Program-made: the position numbers and the translations under genes
Notes under the pieces: generated by a model
Told to the model about the DNA's origin: nothing
The model's input: the letters and a program-made list of their open reading frames with translations, nothing else
Database searches by the model: none
Shown here: piece after piece, positions 1-6,126 of the stretch
Layout: each line of letters starts with the position of its first letter
How positions within the stretch are numbered: the stretch's first letter is position 1
Source of the DNA: Alphaproteobacteria bacterium
GTDB taxonomy: Bacteria; Pseudomonadota; Alphaproteobacteria; UBA828
Direction of reading: 5' to 3'
Assembly (NCBI GenBank): GCA_029937205.1
Contig: JAPYQV010000128.1
Span: 1-7,381, forward strand
Length of the DNA: 7,381 nt

Positions 1-340
1 CACGCCCGAGACCGAAGGCATCATCGATCGCCGGCTGTTAAATGCCCTGCCCGAAGGCGCCTCGCTGATCAATGGCGCGCGCGGCGGCCTCGTCGTCGAG
101 GCGGATCTGATCATTGCCCTTGAATCGGGCCGTCTCGCCCATGCCGTGCTGGATGTCACACGGGAGGAACCCCTGCCGGCAGCGGACCCGCTGTGGCGCG
201 CGCCCAACATTACCATCACGCCGCATGTGGCGTCGGTCACCAACGCGACATCGGGCGCCCGCCTGGTGGCGGAAAATATTCGCCGCGTGCGCGCCGGCGA
301 TGCGCCGCATCACCTTGTCGATCCAGAGGCCGGCTACTGA
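1..340 (+). CDS. D-isomer-specific 2-hydroxyacid dehydrogenase, GhrA-like (glyoxylate/hydroxypyruvate reductase A type), 3' part only
   Basis: This is the C-terminal 112 residues of an NAD(P)H-dependent 2-hydroxyacid dehydrogenase; the start lies upstream of the window. The frame begins at base 2 with TPETEGIID, the segment after the third or fourth strand of the Rossmann domain. INGARGGLV (visible residues 23-31) carries the catalytic Arg27. DVTREEPLP carries the catalytic Glu56, and TITPHVASVT holds the catalytic His75, so all three family active-site residues are present. The LPAADPLWRAPN spacing before TPH resembles GhrA rather than SerA or PdxB. Such enzymes reduce glyoxylate or hydroxypyruvate to glycolate or glycerate in the cytosol; the actual substrate here is inferred. 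The frame ends at TGA 338-340, one base before the stop of the convergent VOC gene, so there is no room for a private terminator. Nothing suggests decay. Confidence 0.9.
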   Translation, partial: TPETEGIIDRRLLNALPEGASLINGARGGLVVEADLIIALESGRLAHAVLDVTREEPLPAADPLWRAPNITITPHVASVTNATSGARLVAENIRRVRAGDAPHHLVDPEAGY

Positions 341-341
341 G

Positions 342-716
342 CTAAGCGGCGGGAAAATTCAGCTCCACCCAGACGCCATCCGGATCCTCGATGAAAATTT
401 GGCGAGAGCCCAGATCGGGCACAGTTTGGCGCTTGCTATCAATTCCGTGCGCGTCCAAGGTGGCTGCGACGCGGTCGTAATCTTCCGCCTCATAGACGAA
501 TGCGACATGGTCGATCGCACCGCTGCCGACGACCGCCCCGTTGTTCTTGCCGACCAAATGAATGACCGGCGTCTCGCCGGCATAGAGCCAATATCCCGGA
601 AAGCCAAAAGGCGGGCGCGCGCCGTCCCGAAGGCCGACGATGTCGACGTAAAAATTCCGCGTCGCTTTCAGATCATGCGGGCGGATGGTGACGTGGTTCA
701 GTGATTGCACAGCCAT
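342..716 (-). CDS. VOC-family (glyoxalase/bleomycin-resistance fold) small metalloprotein
   Basis: A 124-residue single-domain protein with two beta-alpha-beta-beta-beta modules, the usual size for a free-standing VOC protein. Module 1 opens with LNHVTIRP (His8) and FYVDIVGL, and continues with WLYAGETPVIHLVG (His53). Module 2 opens with IDHVAFVYE (His70) and closes with IFIEDPDGVWVELNF (Glu118). These His/His/His/Glu positions match the metal-ligand places of glyoxalase I, dioxygenases and FosA-like enzymes; which residues bind metal here is inferred. The substrate cannot be read from sequence. The frame is open further upstream to a Met at 746, but the Met at 716 is preferred: it starts exactly where the fold begins (MAVQSLNHV), and an AAGGAAA ribosome binding site lies 6 bases upstream. 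It converges with the dehydrogenase gene with one base between the stop codons. Confidence 0.88.
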   Translation of the reverse strand: MAVQSLNHVTIRPHDLKATRNFYVDIVGLRDGARPPFGFPGYWLYAGETPVIHLVGKNNGAVVGSGAIDHVAFVYEAEDYDRVAATLDAHGIDSKRQTVPDLGSRQIFIEDPDGVWVELNFPAA

Positions 717-722
717 GCGGCG

Positions 723-729
723 TTTCCTT
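723..729 (-). promoter_or_regulatory. Ribosome binding site deciding the start of the VOC gene
   Basis: On the minus strand AAGGAAA lies 6 bases before the ATG at 716-714. This favours the internal Met over the longer frame beginning at 746, whose first ten residues (rich in Arg and Lys) do not belong to the VOC fold. Confidence 0.6.
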
Positions 730-816
730 GCTTGCGGCGCTTTCATCCAAGTTTATGGTTTGCCGGAAGCTTTGCCCAGGTGCAAGGCGAGCCCAGTCAG
801 TCGGGAGGACAGGGCG

Positions 817-894
817 ATGTTTCACATGAAACGAATTGGTTTGCTCGCCATGGCACTGGTGCTGCTCGCCGCCCGCGGCTCACCGATGGAATAA
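817..894 (+). CDS. Very short hydrophobic ORF, possible relic of a small lipoprotein or entericidin-like gene
   Basis: A 25-codon frame begins MFHMKRIGLLA and ends LVLLAARGSPME. GGGAGG (803-808) sits 8 bases before its ATG, as good a ribosome binding site as any in the window. The peptide has a short basic n-region (MKR) and a hydrophobic core (IGLLAMALVLLAA), like a bacterial lipoprotein signal peptide. The last part, LAA followed by Arg-Gly-Ser, matches a lipobox except that Cys is replaced by Arg (CGC; one transition from TGC). The reading frame continues past TAA 892-894 for 22 more sense codons (HLAKTAHEDCDWQQL...) to TAA 961-963. This could therefore be the head of a decayed small lipoprotein, a real tiny membrane peptide, or chance. 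I do not recognise a family. Its stop region abuts the 3' end of the broken minus-strand gene. Confidence 0.4.
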   Translation: MFHMKRIGLLAMALVLLAARGSPME

Positions 895-959
895 CATTTG
901 GCCAAAACAGCGCACGAGGACTGCGATTGGCAGCAGTTAGCAGCCGCGAAGACGAGAGA

Positions 960-1298
960 CTAAGACACCAGCTCAGCTTGTTCGGCTGTATCCGTCCAGT
1001 TCTCGCCGGCGGCGGCGATGCAGCTCATGCCGTTGGTCAAGGTCACGAGAATTGTCTAGCTGCCTTTGCTGCTCACATAGAGCTCGACAACGCTTTGCTG
1101 GTTCTTGCCCAGACCAAGACCGATGACTTTCTCGTTGAACATTTCAGAAAGCTGATCGACGGCAATTTTGTGGGGCACACAGGAATTGGGCTGCGGCCCA
1201 CTTTGCGCAAATTGACCGTCCACCCGTTCCTCGGCTTCAGCCGCGAGCGGCAGAGCCAATAAGGTGGCTGCAAAAAATAAGGCCGTTAACAGTTTCAC
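960..1298 (-). pseudogene. Small exported protein of unknown function, interrupted by an in-frame amber codon
   Basis: The frame starts with GTG at 1298. Codons 1-20 form a clear Sec signal peptide (MKLLTALFFAATLLALPLAA; likely cleavage near AEA). The mature part includes PNSCVPH (Cys40), VDQLSEMFNEKVIGLGL and SVVELYVSSKGS. TAG at 1058-1056 is codon 81, but the same frame then continues with TILVTLTNGMSCIAAAGENW and a short acidic tail to TAG 962-960, giving 112 residues in all. The joined product resembles a widespread group of small proteobacterial secreted proteins with an SWT...V...G.SC..A.GE.W ending. In these the interrupted codon would be Trp, so TGG to TAG is the simplest explanation. 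The stop removes Cys93, the probable disulfide partner of Cys40. No frameshift or other lesion is visible. It is either a recent pseudogene, a sequencing or assembly error, or (less likely) read through. Confidence 0.75.
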
Positions 1299-1305
1299 GG
1301 TACTT

Positions 1306-1311
1306 CTCCTT
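1306..1311 (-). promoter_or_regulatory. Ribosome binding site fixing the GTG start of the exported-protein gene
   Basis: AAGGAG on the minus strand is 7 bases before the GTG at 1298-1296. The codon is followed directly by the basic-hydrophobic signal peptide (KLLTALFF), so GTG rather than a downstream ATG is the start. The intact translation signal also suggests that any loss of function is recent. Confidence 0.7.
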
Positions 1312-1531
1312 CAGTTAAGGACGTTGCTTCAACACTCAGTCCCAACCGGCCTCTTTCTGTCTGCGGTCCAATTTATTGTTGTTCATCACTCGGCGCTTTT
1401 GCGCTTACGTTCCAGATTGCGCCCCAACTCTGTAAGAAGTGGTTAATATGCCGGGGCTTGCGGTCAAATCGGCGTGACAAATACCCGGGCCATTGTTTTA
1501 CGACATACGGATTAGATTAAGGGAGAACGGC
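1312..1531. other. Intergenic region between divergent genes
   Basis: About 220 bases separate the minus-strand exported-protein gene from the plus-strand GST gene, so promoters for both should lie here. I see no pair of -35/-10 hexamers good enough to call in either direction. A TAATAT at 1444-1449 has no convincing -35. A short GCGC-TTTT-GCGC palindrome lies at 1393-1404. A frame of about 60 codons crosses the region on the plus strand but begins antisense to the signal peptide and has no recognisable features. Confidence 0.5.
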
Positions 1532-2155
1532 ATGCTCACCATTTGGGGGCGAAACAATTCCATCAATGTGCAGAAAGTGATGTGGGCCGTGGCCGAGCTT
1601 GGGCTTGAACATCAGCGTCATGATGTCGGGCGTCAGTTTGGCGGCCTCGACACAGCGGAATTTCTCGCTCTCAACCCGAACGGATTGATACCCACCATCG
1701 TCGATGACGACGGCACCATCGTCTGGGAATCAAACGCGGTGGTGCGCTACCTCGCGGCGAAATATGGTGCCGGCAGCCTGTGGCCCGAAGATGCCGCCCG
1801 GCGCGCTCAAGCCGACCGCTGGATGGATTGGATGCTGGGCGCCATCATTCCGCCCATGGCGCCGGTCTTCGTCGGCCTGATCCGCACCGCGGCGGAACAG
1901 CGCGACAACGCCGCAATTGAGGCCGGGGCGCAATTAATGAGCAAAAATTGGCGCATCCTGGACAGGCAATTGGCGGCGACGCCCTATGTCGCGGGGGAGG
2001 TGCTGAGCATGGCCGATATCCCGCTCGGCTGCGCCTGTTACCGCTATTATGCCCTCGATATTCCGCATCCGGAGATGCCTCACCTGTTGGCCTGGTATGA
2101 AAAATTGAAGGCGCGCGCGGCGTACCGCGAGCATGTCATGATCGAACTCAGCTGA
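1532..2155 (+). CDS. Glutathione S-transferase family protein
   Basis: A 207-residue cytosolic GST of standard length. The N-terminal thioredoxin-like domain (about 1-78) begins LTIWGRNNSINVQKV, with Ser10 in the place of the activating Ser/Tyr. It has the conserved cis-Pro54 in GLIPTIVDDD, and the Glu66-Ser67 pair in VWESNAVVRYLAAKYG that holds the gamma-glutamyl group of glutathione. The helical C-terminal domain (about 88-205) includes YVAGEVLSMADIPLG, with the N-capping motif and Asp162 of the GST fold. It probably conjugates or reductively processes an electrophile with glutathione; the substrate is unknown. An upstream in-frame ATG at 1493 would add 13 residues unlike any GST. The ATG at 1532 is chosen because AAGGGAG (1519-1525) lies 6 bases before it. 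The next gene starts 8 bases after its stop. Confidence 0.93.
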   Translation: MLTIWGRNNSINVQKVMWAVAELGLEHQRHDVGRQFGGLDTAEFLALNPNGLIPTIVDDDGTIVWESNAVVRYLAAKYGAGSLWPEDAARRAQADRWMDWMLGAIIPPMAPVFVGLIRTAAEQRDNAAIEAGAQLMSKNWRILDRQLAATPYVAGEVLSMADIPLGCACYRYYALDIPHPEMPHLLAWYEKLKARAAYREHVMIELS

Positions 2156-2163
2156 CGCCGGCG

Positions 2164-3216
2164 ATGAAGATATTCACGACCTTGCCGCAGGACGATCTGA
2201 AGAAAGTCCCGGCCGCCGCCGCTGCCGCCGAAGCGGCTGGATTTGACGGTTTGATGGGTATGGAGAACCGCCACGATCCGTTTCTCCCGCTTGGCGTCGC
2301 GGCCACGGCCACCCGGCGCATCTCTCTTCTCACCGGCTTGGCCATCGCCTTTCCGCGCAGCCCGATGGTGATGGCCAATCTTGGCTGGGATTTGCAGTCG
2401 GCATCCGGGGGCCGTTTCGTGCTAGGTCTCGGCACCCAGGTGCGCGGCCATAATGAGCGCCGCTTTTCCGTGCCATGGAGCGCGCCGGGCCCGAGGATGC
2501 GGGAATATATCGCTGCTCTTCGCGCCATCTGGCGTTGCTGGCAGCACGGCGAAAAGCTGCAATTCGAAGGCACACGCTATAATTTTTCCTTGATGACGCC
2601 GGCCTTCGTGCCCGAGCCCATGGCGGCGCCGCCGCCGGCCATCACCATCGGTGCAGTCGGGCCGGCCATGCTTCGCGTCGCGGCGGAAGTATGCGACGGC
2701 GTTCGTCTCCATCCGTTCTGCACCCGGCGCTATCAAGAAAATGTCGTGCTGCCGCTGATGCGAGCAGGGCTCGAAAAGTCGGGGCGCGCCCGAAGCGCCT
2801 TCGAGATTACCGGTGGCGGCTTTATCGCCACCGGCAGCGATGACGCCGCGGTCGCGGAGCGACTTGCCTGGGTGCGCGAGCGTGTTGCCTTTTACGGCTC
2901 CACCCGCGCCTATTGGCCGGTCTTGGCGGCGCACGGACTGGAAGATCTCGGCCACAAGCTTCATGCCCTGGTGAAAGACGGCAAATGGCAGGAAATGGCG
3001 GGCCAAATCAGCGATGATGTGCTGGCATTGTTTGCCGTATGGGGCCGCCATGACGAGATTGCGGCAGAGGTGGCGCGCCGGTTCAACGGCCTGTCTGACG
3101 CGGTCTATGCCAGTACTGCACCCCATTTGCCGTCCGACATGCCGCCCGGCCTGATCGCTGATATTCAGTGTATTCCGACGGAATTTGACGGTTTTGTCAC
3201 ACCGGACGGGGATTAA
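2164..3216 (+). CDS. LLM-class (luciferase-like) flavin-dependent oxidoreductase, TIGR03617-like
   Basis: A 350-residue TIM-barrel enzyme of the luciferase/LLM superfamily. Diagnostic segments in order are: MKIFTTLPQDDL (1-12, first strand); AAGFDGLMGMENRHDPFLPL (24-43); a strand-helix segment with IAFPRSPMVMAN (61-72); the family signature SGGRFVLGLGTQV (81-93) followed by GHNERRFSVPW; RMREYIAALRAIW (111-123); and ITIGAVGPAMLRVAAEVCDG (160-179), leading to RLHPFCT. This pattern is that of the TIGR03617 group, annotated as F420-dependent. Whether this one uses F420 or FMN cannot be decided here. A GCC/GCT-rich stretch encodes an Ala run (17-22) in the first helix. There is no clear ribosome binding site before the ATG and only 8 bases after the GST stop, so translational coupling to the GST is likely. 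The pair may process one electrophilic or xenobiotic substrate, which is an inference. Confidence 0.9.
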   Translation: MKIFTTLPQDDLKKVPAAAAAAEAAGFDGLMGMENRHDPFLPLGVAATATRRISLLTGLAIAFPRSPMVMANLGWDLQSASGGRFVLGLGTQVRGHNERRFSVPWSAPGPRMREYIAALRAIWRCWQHGEKLQFEGTRYNFSLMTPAFVPEPMAAPPPAITIGAVGPAMLRVAAEVCDGVRLHPFCTRRYQENVVLPLMRAGLEKSGRARSAFEITGGGFIATGSDDAAVAERLAWVRERVAFYGSTRAYWPVLAAHGLEDLGHKLHALVKDGKWQEMAGQISDDVLALFAVWGRHDEIAAEVARRFNGLSDAVYASTAPHLPSDMPPGLIADIQCIPTEFDGFVTPDGD

Positions 3217-3252
3217 AAATTCTCTAGTGTTGCCAGTGACAACTATTACAGA

Positions 3253-4014
3253 ATGAAGACAGCCAAGACTGGCATTATGTCATTCAGGCGAATTGTTGAA
3301 CGGTCGATAGAGATGTGCAATCGGACAGGACTGAAAAGATGGCTGGCACGGGCGACCCTGGGCGCGGTGGTGGTGGCGTTGTTGTTTGGCGTCTCAGGCG
3401 GCATTGCCCCGCTTGAGGCCGGCTCCGGCCCCTATCCCAAACTGTTCGGCACACGCGAGATCAACAGCCACAACCTCAAGGCGTTTCCCAAATGGCGCGG
3501 CATGCTCAAGCGCTATTTCAAAACCGACCAAATCCCGGACGGCACGTGTAACGCGCGCACCTTCAACAAATGCCATCTCGAAAAATGGCAGACCTTTCTC
3601 GATTCGACCCGCTACCTGTCCACCACGTCGCGGCGGCAACAGATTGGCCGGGTCAATCGCTACCTCAATTCCATTCGCTACATCACCGACATGCGAAATT
3701 GGAATAAAGAGGATTATTGGGCCACGCCGCAGCAATTCTTCATTCACGATGGCGATTGCGAGGATTACGCCATCAGCAAATACATGTCGCTGCGCGCGCT
3801 CGGCTATACGGTCGAGGAACTGCGCATTGTCGTGGTCGAGGATTTAAACCTCAATGTCGGTCACGCCATCCTGGTGGTCTATCTCGGCGGCGAAGGTTAC
3901 ATTCTGGACAATCAAATTCGCCGTGTCGTCGAGCATTCCACCATCCGGCACTACAAGCCGTATTATTCGATGAACGAAGATTCGTGGTGGTTGCATAAGG
4001 GATTTCGCGGCTGA
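3253..4014 (+). CDS. Exported bacterial transglutaminase-like cysteine peptidase (BTLCP, peptidase C93 / LapG-related)
   Basis: A 253-codon frame. The catalytic triad is plain: Cys169 in HDGDCEDYAISKYMSL, His204 in NVGHAILVVY, and Asp219 in GYILDNQIRRV. The DCED cluster also matches acidic residues that bind calcium in LapG-type members. Upstream are a Cys99/Cys107 pair (TCNARTFNKC) that could form a disulfide, and a helical region, VNRYLNSIRYITD, typical of the family. Residues 28-56 (KRWLARATLGAVVVALLFGV... to PLEA) form a signal peptide, so the enzyme should act in the periplasm. The start is uncertain: ATGs lie at 3253, 3277 and 3313, none with a good ribosome binding site, and the one at 3313 gives the most normal signal peptide. 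LapG cleaves large surface adhesins under LapD control; no LapA or LapD is in view, so the substrate is unknown. The gene begins 36 bases after the LLM gene. Confidence 0.88.
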   Translation: MKTAKTGIMSFRRIVERSIEMCNRTGLKRWLARATLGAVVVALLFGVSGGIAPLEAGSGPYPKLFGTREINSHNLKAFPKWRGMLKRYFKTDQIPDGTCNARTFNKCHLEKWQTFLDSTRYLSTTSRRQQIGRVNRYLNSIRYITDMRNWNKEDYWATPQQFFIHDGDCEDYAISKYMSLRALGYTVEELRIVVVEDLNLNVGHAILVVYLGGEGYILDNQIRRVVEHSTIRHYKPYYSMNEDSWWLHKGFRG

Positions 4015-4022
4015 TTCACTCG

Positions 4023-4074
4023 CCGGCTTGTAAGCTGGACGCATTCACCCTCCAGCTTGCAAGCTGGACGCATT
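4023..4074. repeat. Paired palindromic repeats forming a 17-bp hairpin
   Basis: Two 20-base direct repeats, GCTTGTAAGCTGGACGCATT (4026-4045) and the same with T to C at the sixth base (4055-4074), lie 29 bases apart. The second is centred on a perfect 18-base palindrome (4051-4068, TCCAGCTTGCAAGCTGGA); the first is a near palindrome. Bases 4023-4039 can pair with 4051-4067 (17 bp including two G-U pairs) around an 11-base loop. No T-run follows on either strand, so it is not a typical intrinsic terminator. It sits between the peptidase stop and the kinase start, and could be a dimeric operator, a mRNA 3' stabilising hairpin, or a copy of a dispersed repeat. Confidence 0.75.
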
Positions 4075-4131
4075 AAAATGAATTGAATAGGCTGATTTTC
4101 AACCATCATGCTCATATAGCACAGGTGCGAT

Positions 4132-6090
4132 ATGGCCCGGCGCGGCACGACTAATAGACCCTCCCGGCTCTCCGATTTGAATCACGATGCCGCGCTCGGC
4201 GCGCAAATGCCGCGGCCGGACTGCGGCAGTTGGGAGTGGAACCCGATCACCGGCGAAACGGTTTGGTCGGCGGAAACATATGAAATTTACGGCGTCACGC
4301 CGGATGATACGGCCGGTGCCGCACCCGCCATATTCGCGCCGTTCAATCCCGTCGTTTTAAGCGAAGATCAGCCCGCCTTGGACGCGGCCTTGCGTGCCAC
4401 TCTGAAGGGTGGCAAGCCGTATAGCGTGAAGTATCGCATTACCTGGGGCGACGGGGCTGTTCGTCTGCTCCATGACGAAGGTGCCGTCAGCCGCCGGCTC
4501 CGGGGAGAGGCAGCGAACCTTACCGGCATCGTGCGCGATGTCACGGATTTGCTGGATATCGAGCGGGGCCTGCAAGCCAGCGAGTTGCGTCTGCAGCACG
4601 CTGAGAGAATTGCCCAAAGCGGCCTTTTTGAAATGAATTTGGAAATAGGTCAGTTGAACTGGTCGGACAAGCTCTTCCGAATTCTTGGCTTGGATCCGGC
4701 TACGGACACAGCATCCTTCGATACCTTGATGGCGCGGATCCATGCGGAGGACAGGGATTTGGTGCGGGCAGCTCATCGAAAAGAGCAGGCCGGTGAAATC
4801 GTTCCGGATATTGAATATCGCATTGTCCGGCCCAACGGTCAGATACGGCATTTGATCGAGCGTTACGATTCTGAAGCGATCTCTCATGGTCAATCCAAGA
4901 TCATTAACGGAATCGTGCAGGATATTACCGATCGCAAATTGCTTGAACAACAGTTTCGCCAAACTCAAAACATTGAGGCGATCGACAATTTGACAGGTAA
5001 TGTCGCACATGAATTTAACAATTTGCTGTTTGTGGTTCTCGGCAACCTCGACCTGCTCGAAGATTGCGTGCCTCAGGACGGCGATATTCTGGAGCTCATT
5101 GAAGCGGCGCGGCGCGGCGCCGCGCGCGGCGCGGATCTGACCGAAAGATTGCTGTCATTTTCGCGCCGGCAGCAACTGGAGCCGGAGCAGCTTTTTCTGA
5201 ACTATTTGATTCCGGGCATGGTGACGCTTTTGCAGACCGTGGTCGGCGAAGCGGCGACAATGAAGTCCCGGGTATCCGATTCGCTGTGGCCGGTGTTTGC
5301 CGACCGCAGCCAGATCGACAACGTGTTGTTCCATCTTACGGCGAATGCCCGCGATGCATTGCCCGATGGCGGTAACATCACTGTCATTGCGGAGAATTCG
5401 GTCATTGACGATCAGGAAGCGGCGAACCTTGTGGACGTCGCCGCCGGCCCCTATGTGCGGATTTCGGTGCGTGATGAAGGTATTGGCATGTCGCCGGAAT
5501 TGATCGCAAGCGCCGTGACGCCATTCTTTACCACCAAGGAAGTCGGCAAGGGGACGGGACTCGGATTAAGCATGGTATTCGATTTCGCCACTCAGTCCGG
5601 CGGCTTCGCCAAAATCGAAAGCCAAGTCGGGAAAGGCACCACCGTCGCGCTTTATTTGCCCAAGTCGACGGATCAATCCATAGCTGGCAAGACCGCGCCT
5701 GCCGGCCCGCCGAAGAAATCGATACTGCTCGTCGAGGACGAACCCGAAGTGCGCTTTTTGGTGGCAAAATTATTGCGTGAACTCGGTTATCAGGTGATCG
5801 AGGCGGGCGATGGCAGGGCCGCCCAGGCGGTGTTGGAAGGCGATGAGCGCATCGATCTGCTGTTTTCCGATATTGCCTTGCCGCGCGGCCTAAACGGACC
5901 TCGGATTGCGAAGATTGGACTGCGCCTTCGGCCTAGCCTCAAATTGTTGTTCATGTCCGGCTACCGCGAGGAATATCTCTACGACAGCGGACAGGTGATG
6001 GAGGGTGTTCCGATTATTTGGAAACCCTACGACAAAGAAGAAATGGCCGATATGGTGGCCGATATGCTGAAGGATTCCAAAGAACAATAA
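4132..6090 (+). CDS. Soluble PAS-PAS hybrid sensor histidine kinase with C-terminal receiver domain
   Basis: A 652-residue cytoplasmic sensor with no signal peptide or membrane segment. PAS1 spans about 30-140 (GSWEWNPITGETVWS through the PAC end GIVRDVTD). PAS2 spans about 155-268 (SGLFEMNLEIGQLNWSDKLF through GIVQDITDRK). The HisKA H-box is NLTGNVAHEFNNLL with phospho-acceptor His293; many relatives have AHDFNN. HATPase boxes are the N-box ANARDALPDGG (Asn405), the G1 box DEGIGM (Asp448), PFFTTK, and the G2 box GKGTGLGLSMV (472-482). The REC domain (about 529-648) has the acidic pair Glu535/Asp536, phospho-acceptor Asp580 in FSDIALP, Ser609 and Lys631 in WKPYD. All catalytic residues are intact. 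No DNA-binding regulator is nearby, so it is an orphan; the receiver may regulate the kinase or relay to an unseen phosphotransfer protein. The PAS ligands are unknown. AGG (4123-4125) gives a modest ribosome binding site. Confidence 0.95.
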   Translation: MARRGTTNRPSRLSDLNHDAALGAQMPRPDCGSWEWNPITGETVWSAETYEIYGVTPDDTAGAAPAIFAPFNPVVLSEDQPALDAALRATLKGGKPYSVKYRITWGDGAVRLLHDEGAVSRRLRGEAANLTGIVRDVTDLLDIERGLQASELRLQHAERIAQSGLFEMNLEIGQLNWSDKLFRILGLDPATDTASFDTLMARIHAEDRDLVRAAHRKEQAGEIVPDIEYRIVRPNGQIRHLIERYDSEAISHGQSKIINGIVQDITDRKLLEQQFRQTQNIEAIDNLTGNVAHEFNNLLFVVLGNLDLLEDCVPQDGDILELIEAARRGAARGADLTERLLSFSRRQQLEPEQLFLNYLIPGMVTLLQTVVGEAATMKSRVSDSLWPVFADRSQIDNVLFHLTANARDALPDGGNITVIAENSVIDDQEAANLVDVAAGPYVRISVRDEGIGMSPELIASAVTPFFTTKEVGKGTGLGLSMVFDFATQSGGFAKIESQVGKGTTVALYLPKSTDQSIAGKTAPAGPPKKSILLVEDEPEVRFLVAKLLRELGYQVIEAGDGRAAQAVLEGDERIDLLFSDIALPRGLNGPRIAKIGLRLRPSLKLLFMSGYREEYLYDSGQVMEGVPIIWKPYDKEEMADMVADMLKDSKEQ

Positions 6091-6126
6091 TCACTAAAAT
6101 AAAAATACCGGGAAAGGGTAAAATTT

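Noticed and set aside
114..704. 196-codon plus-strand open frame over the dehydrogenase and VOC genes
   Set aside because: Shadow frame; its translation is Arg/Pro-rich without motifs, while both real genes show their catalytic residues.
705..1262. 185-codon plus-strand open frame
   Set aside because: It begins antisense to the VOC start and then runs antisense to the exported-protein gene. It has no family features, and the minus-strand frame has a signal peptide, a ribosome binding site and a recognisable C-terminus.
960..1298. Reassigned amber codon or pyrrolysine-type recoding
   Set aside because: TAG serves as the ordinary stop for at least two other genes in the window and for this same gene's own end, and the position fits a single Trp codon mutation.
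1264..1446. 60-codon plus-strand ORF in the divergent intergenic region
   Set aside because: It starts antisense to the signal peptide of the exported-protein gene and has no ribosome binding site or recognisable motif.
2422..3126. 234-codon minus-strand open frame inside the LLM gene
   Set aside because: Antisense shadow of a gene with clear family signatures; high GC at third codon positions opens such frames.
4357..5010. 217-codon minus-strand open frame inside the kinase gene
   Set aside because: Antisense to the PAS and HisKA domains, with no recognisable protein features.
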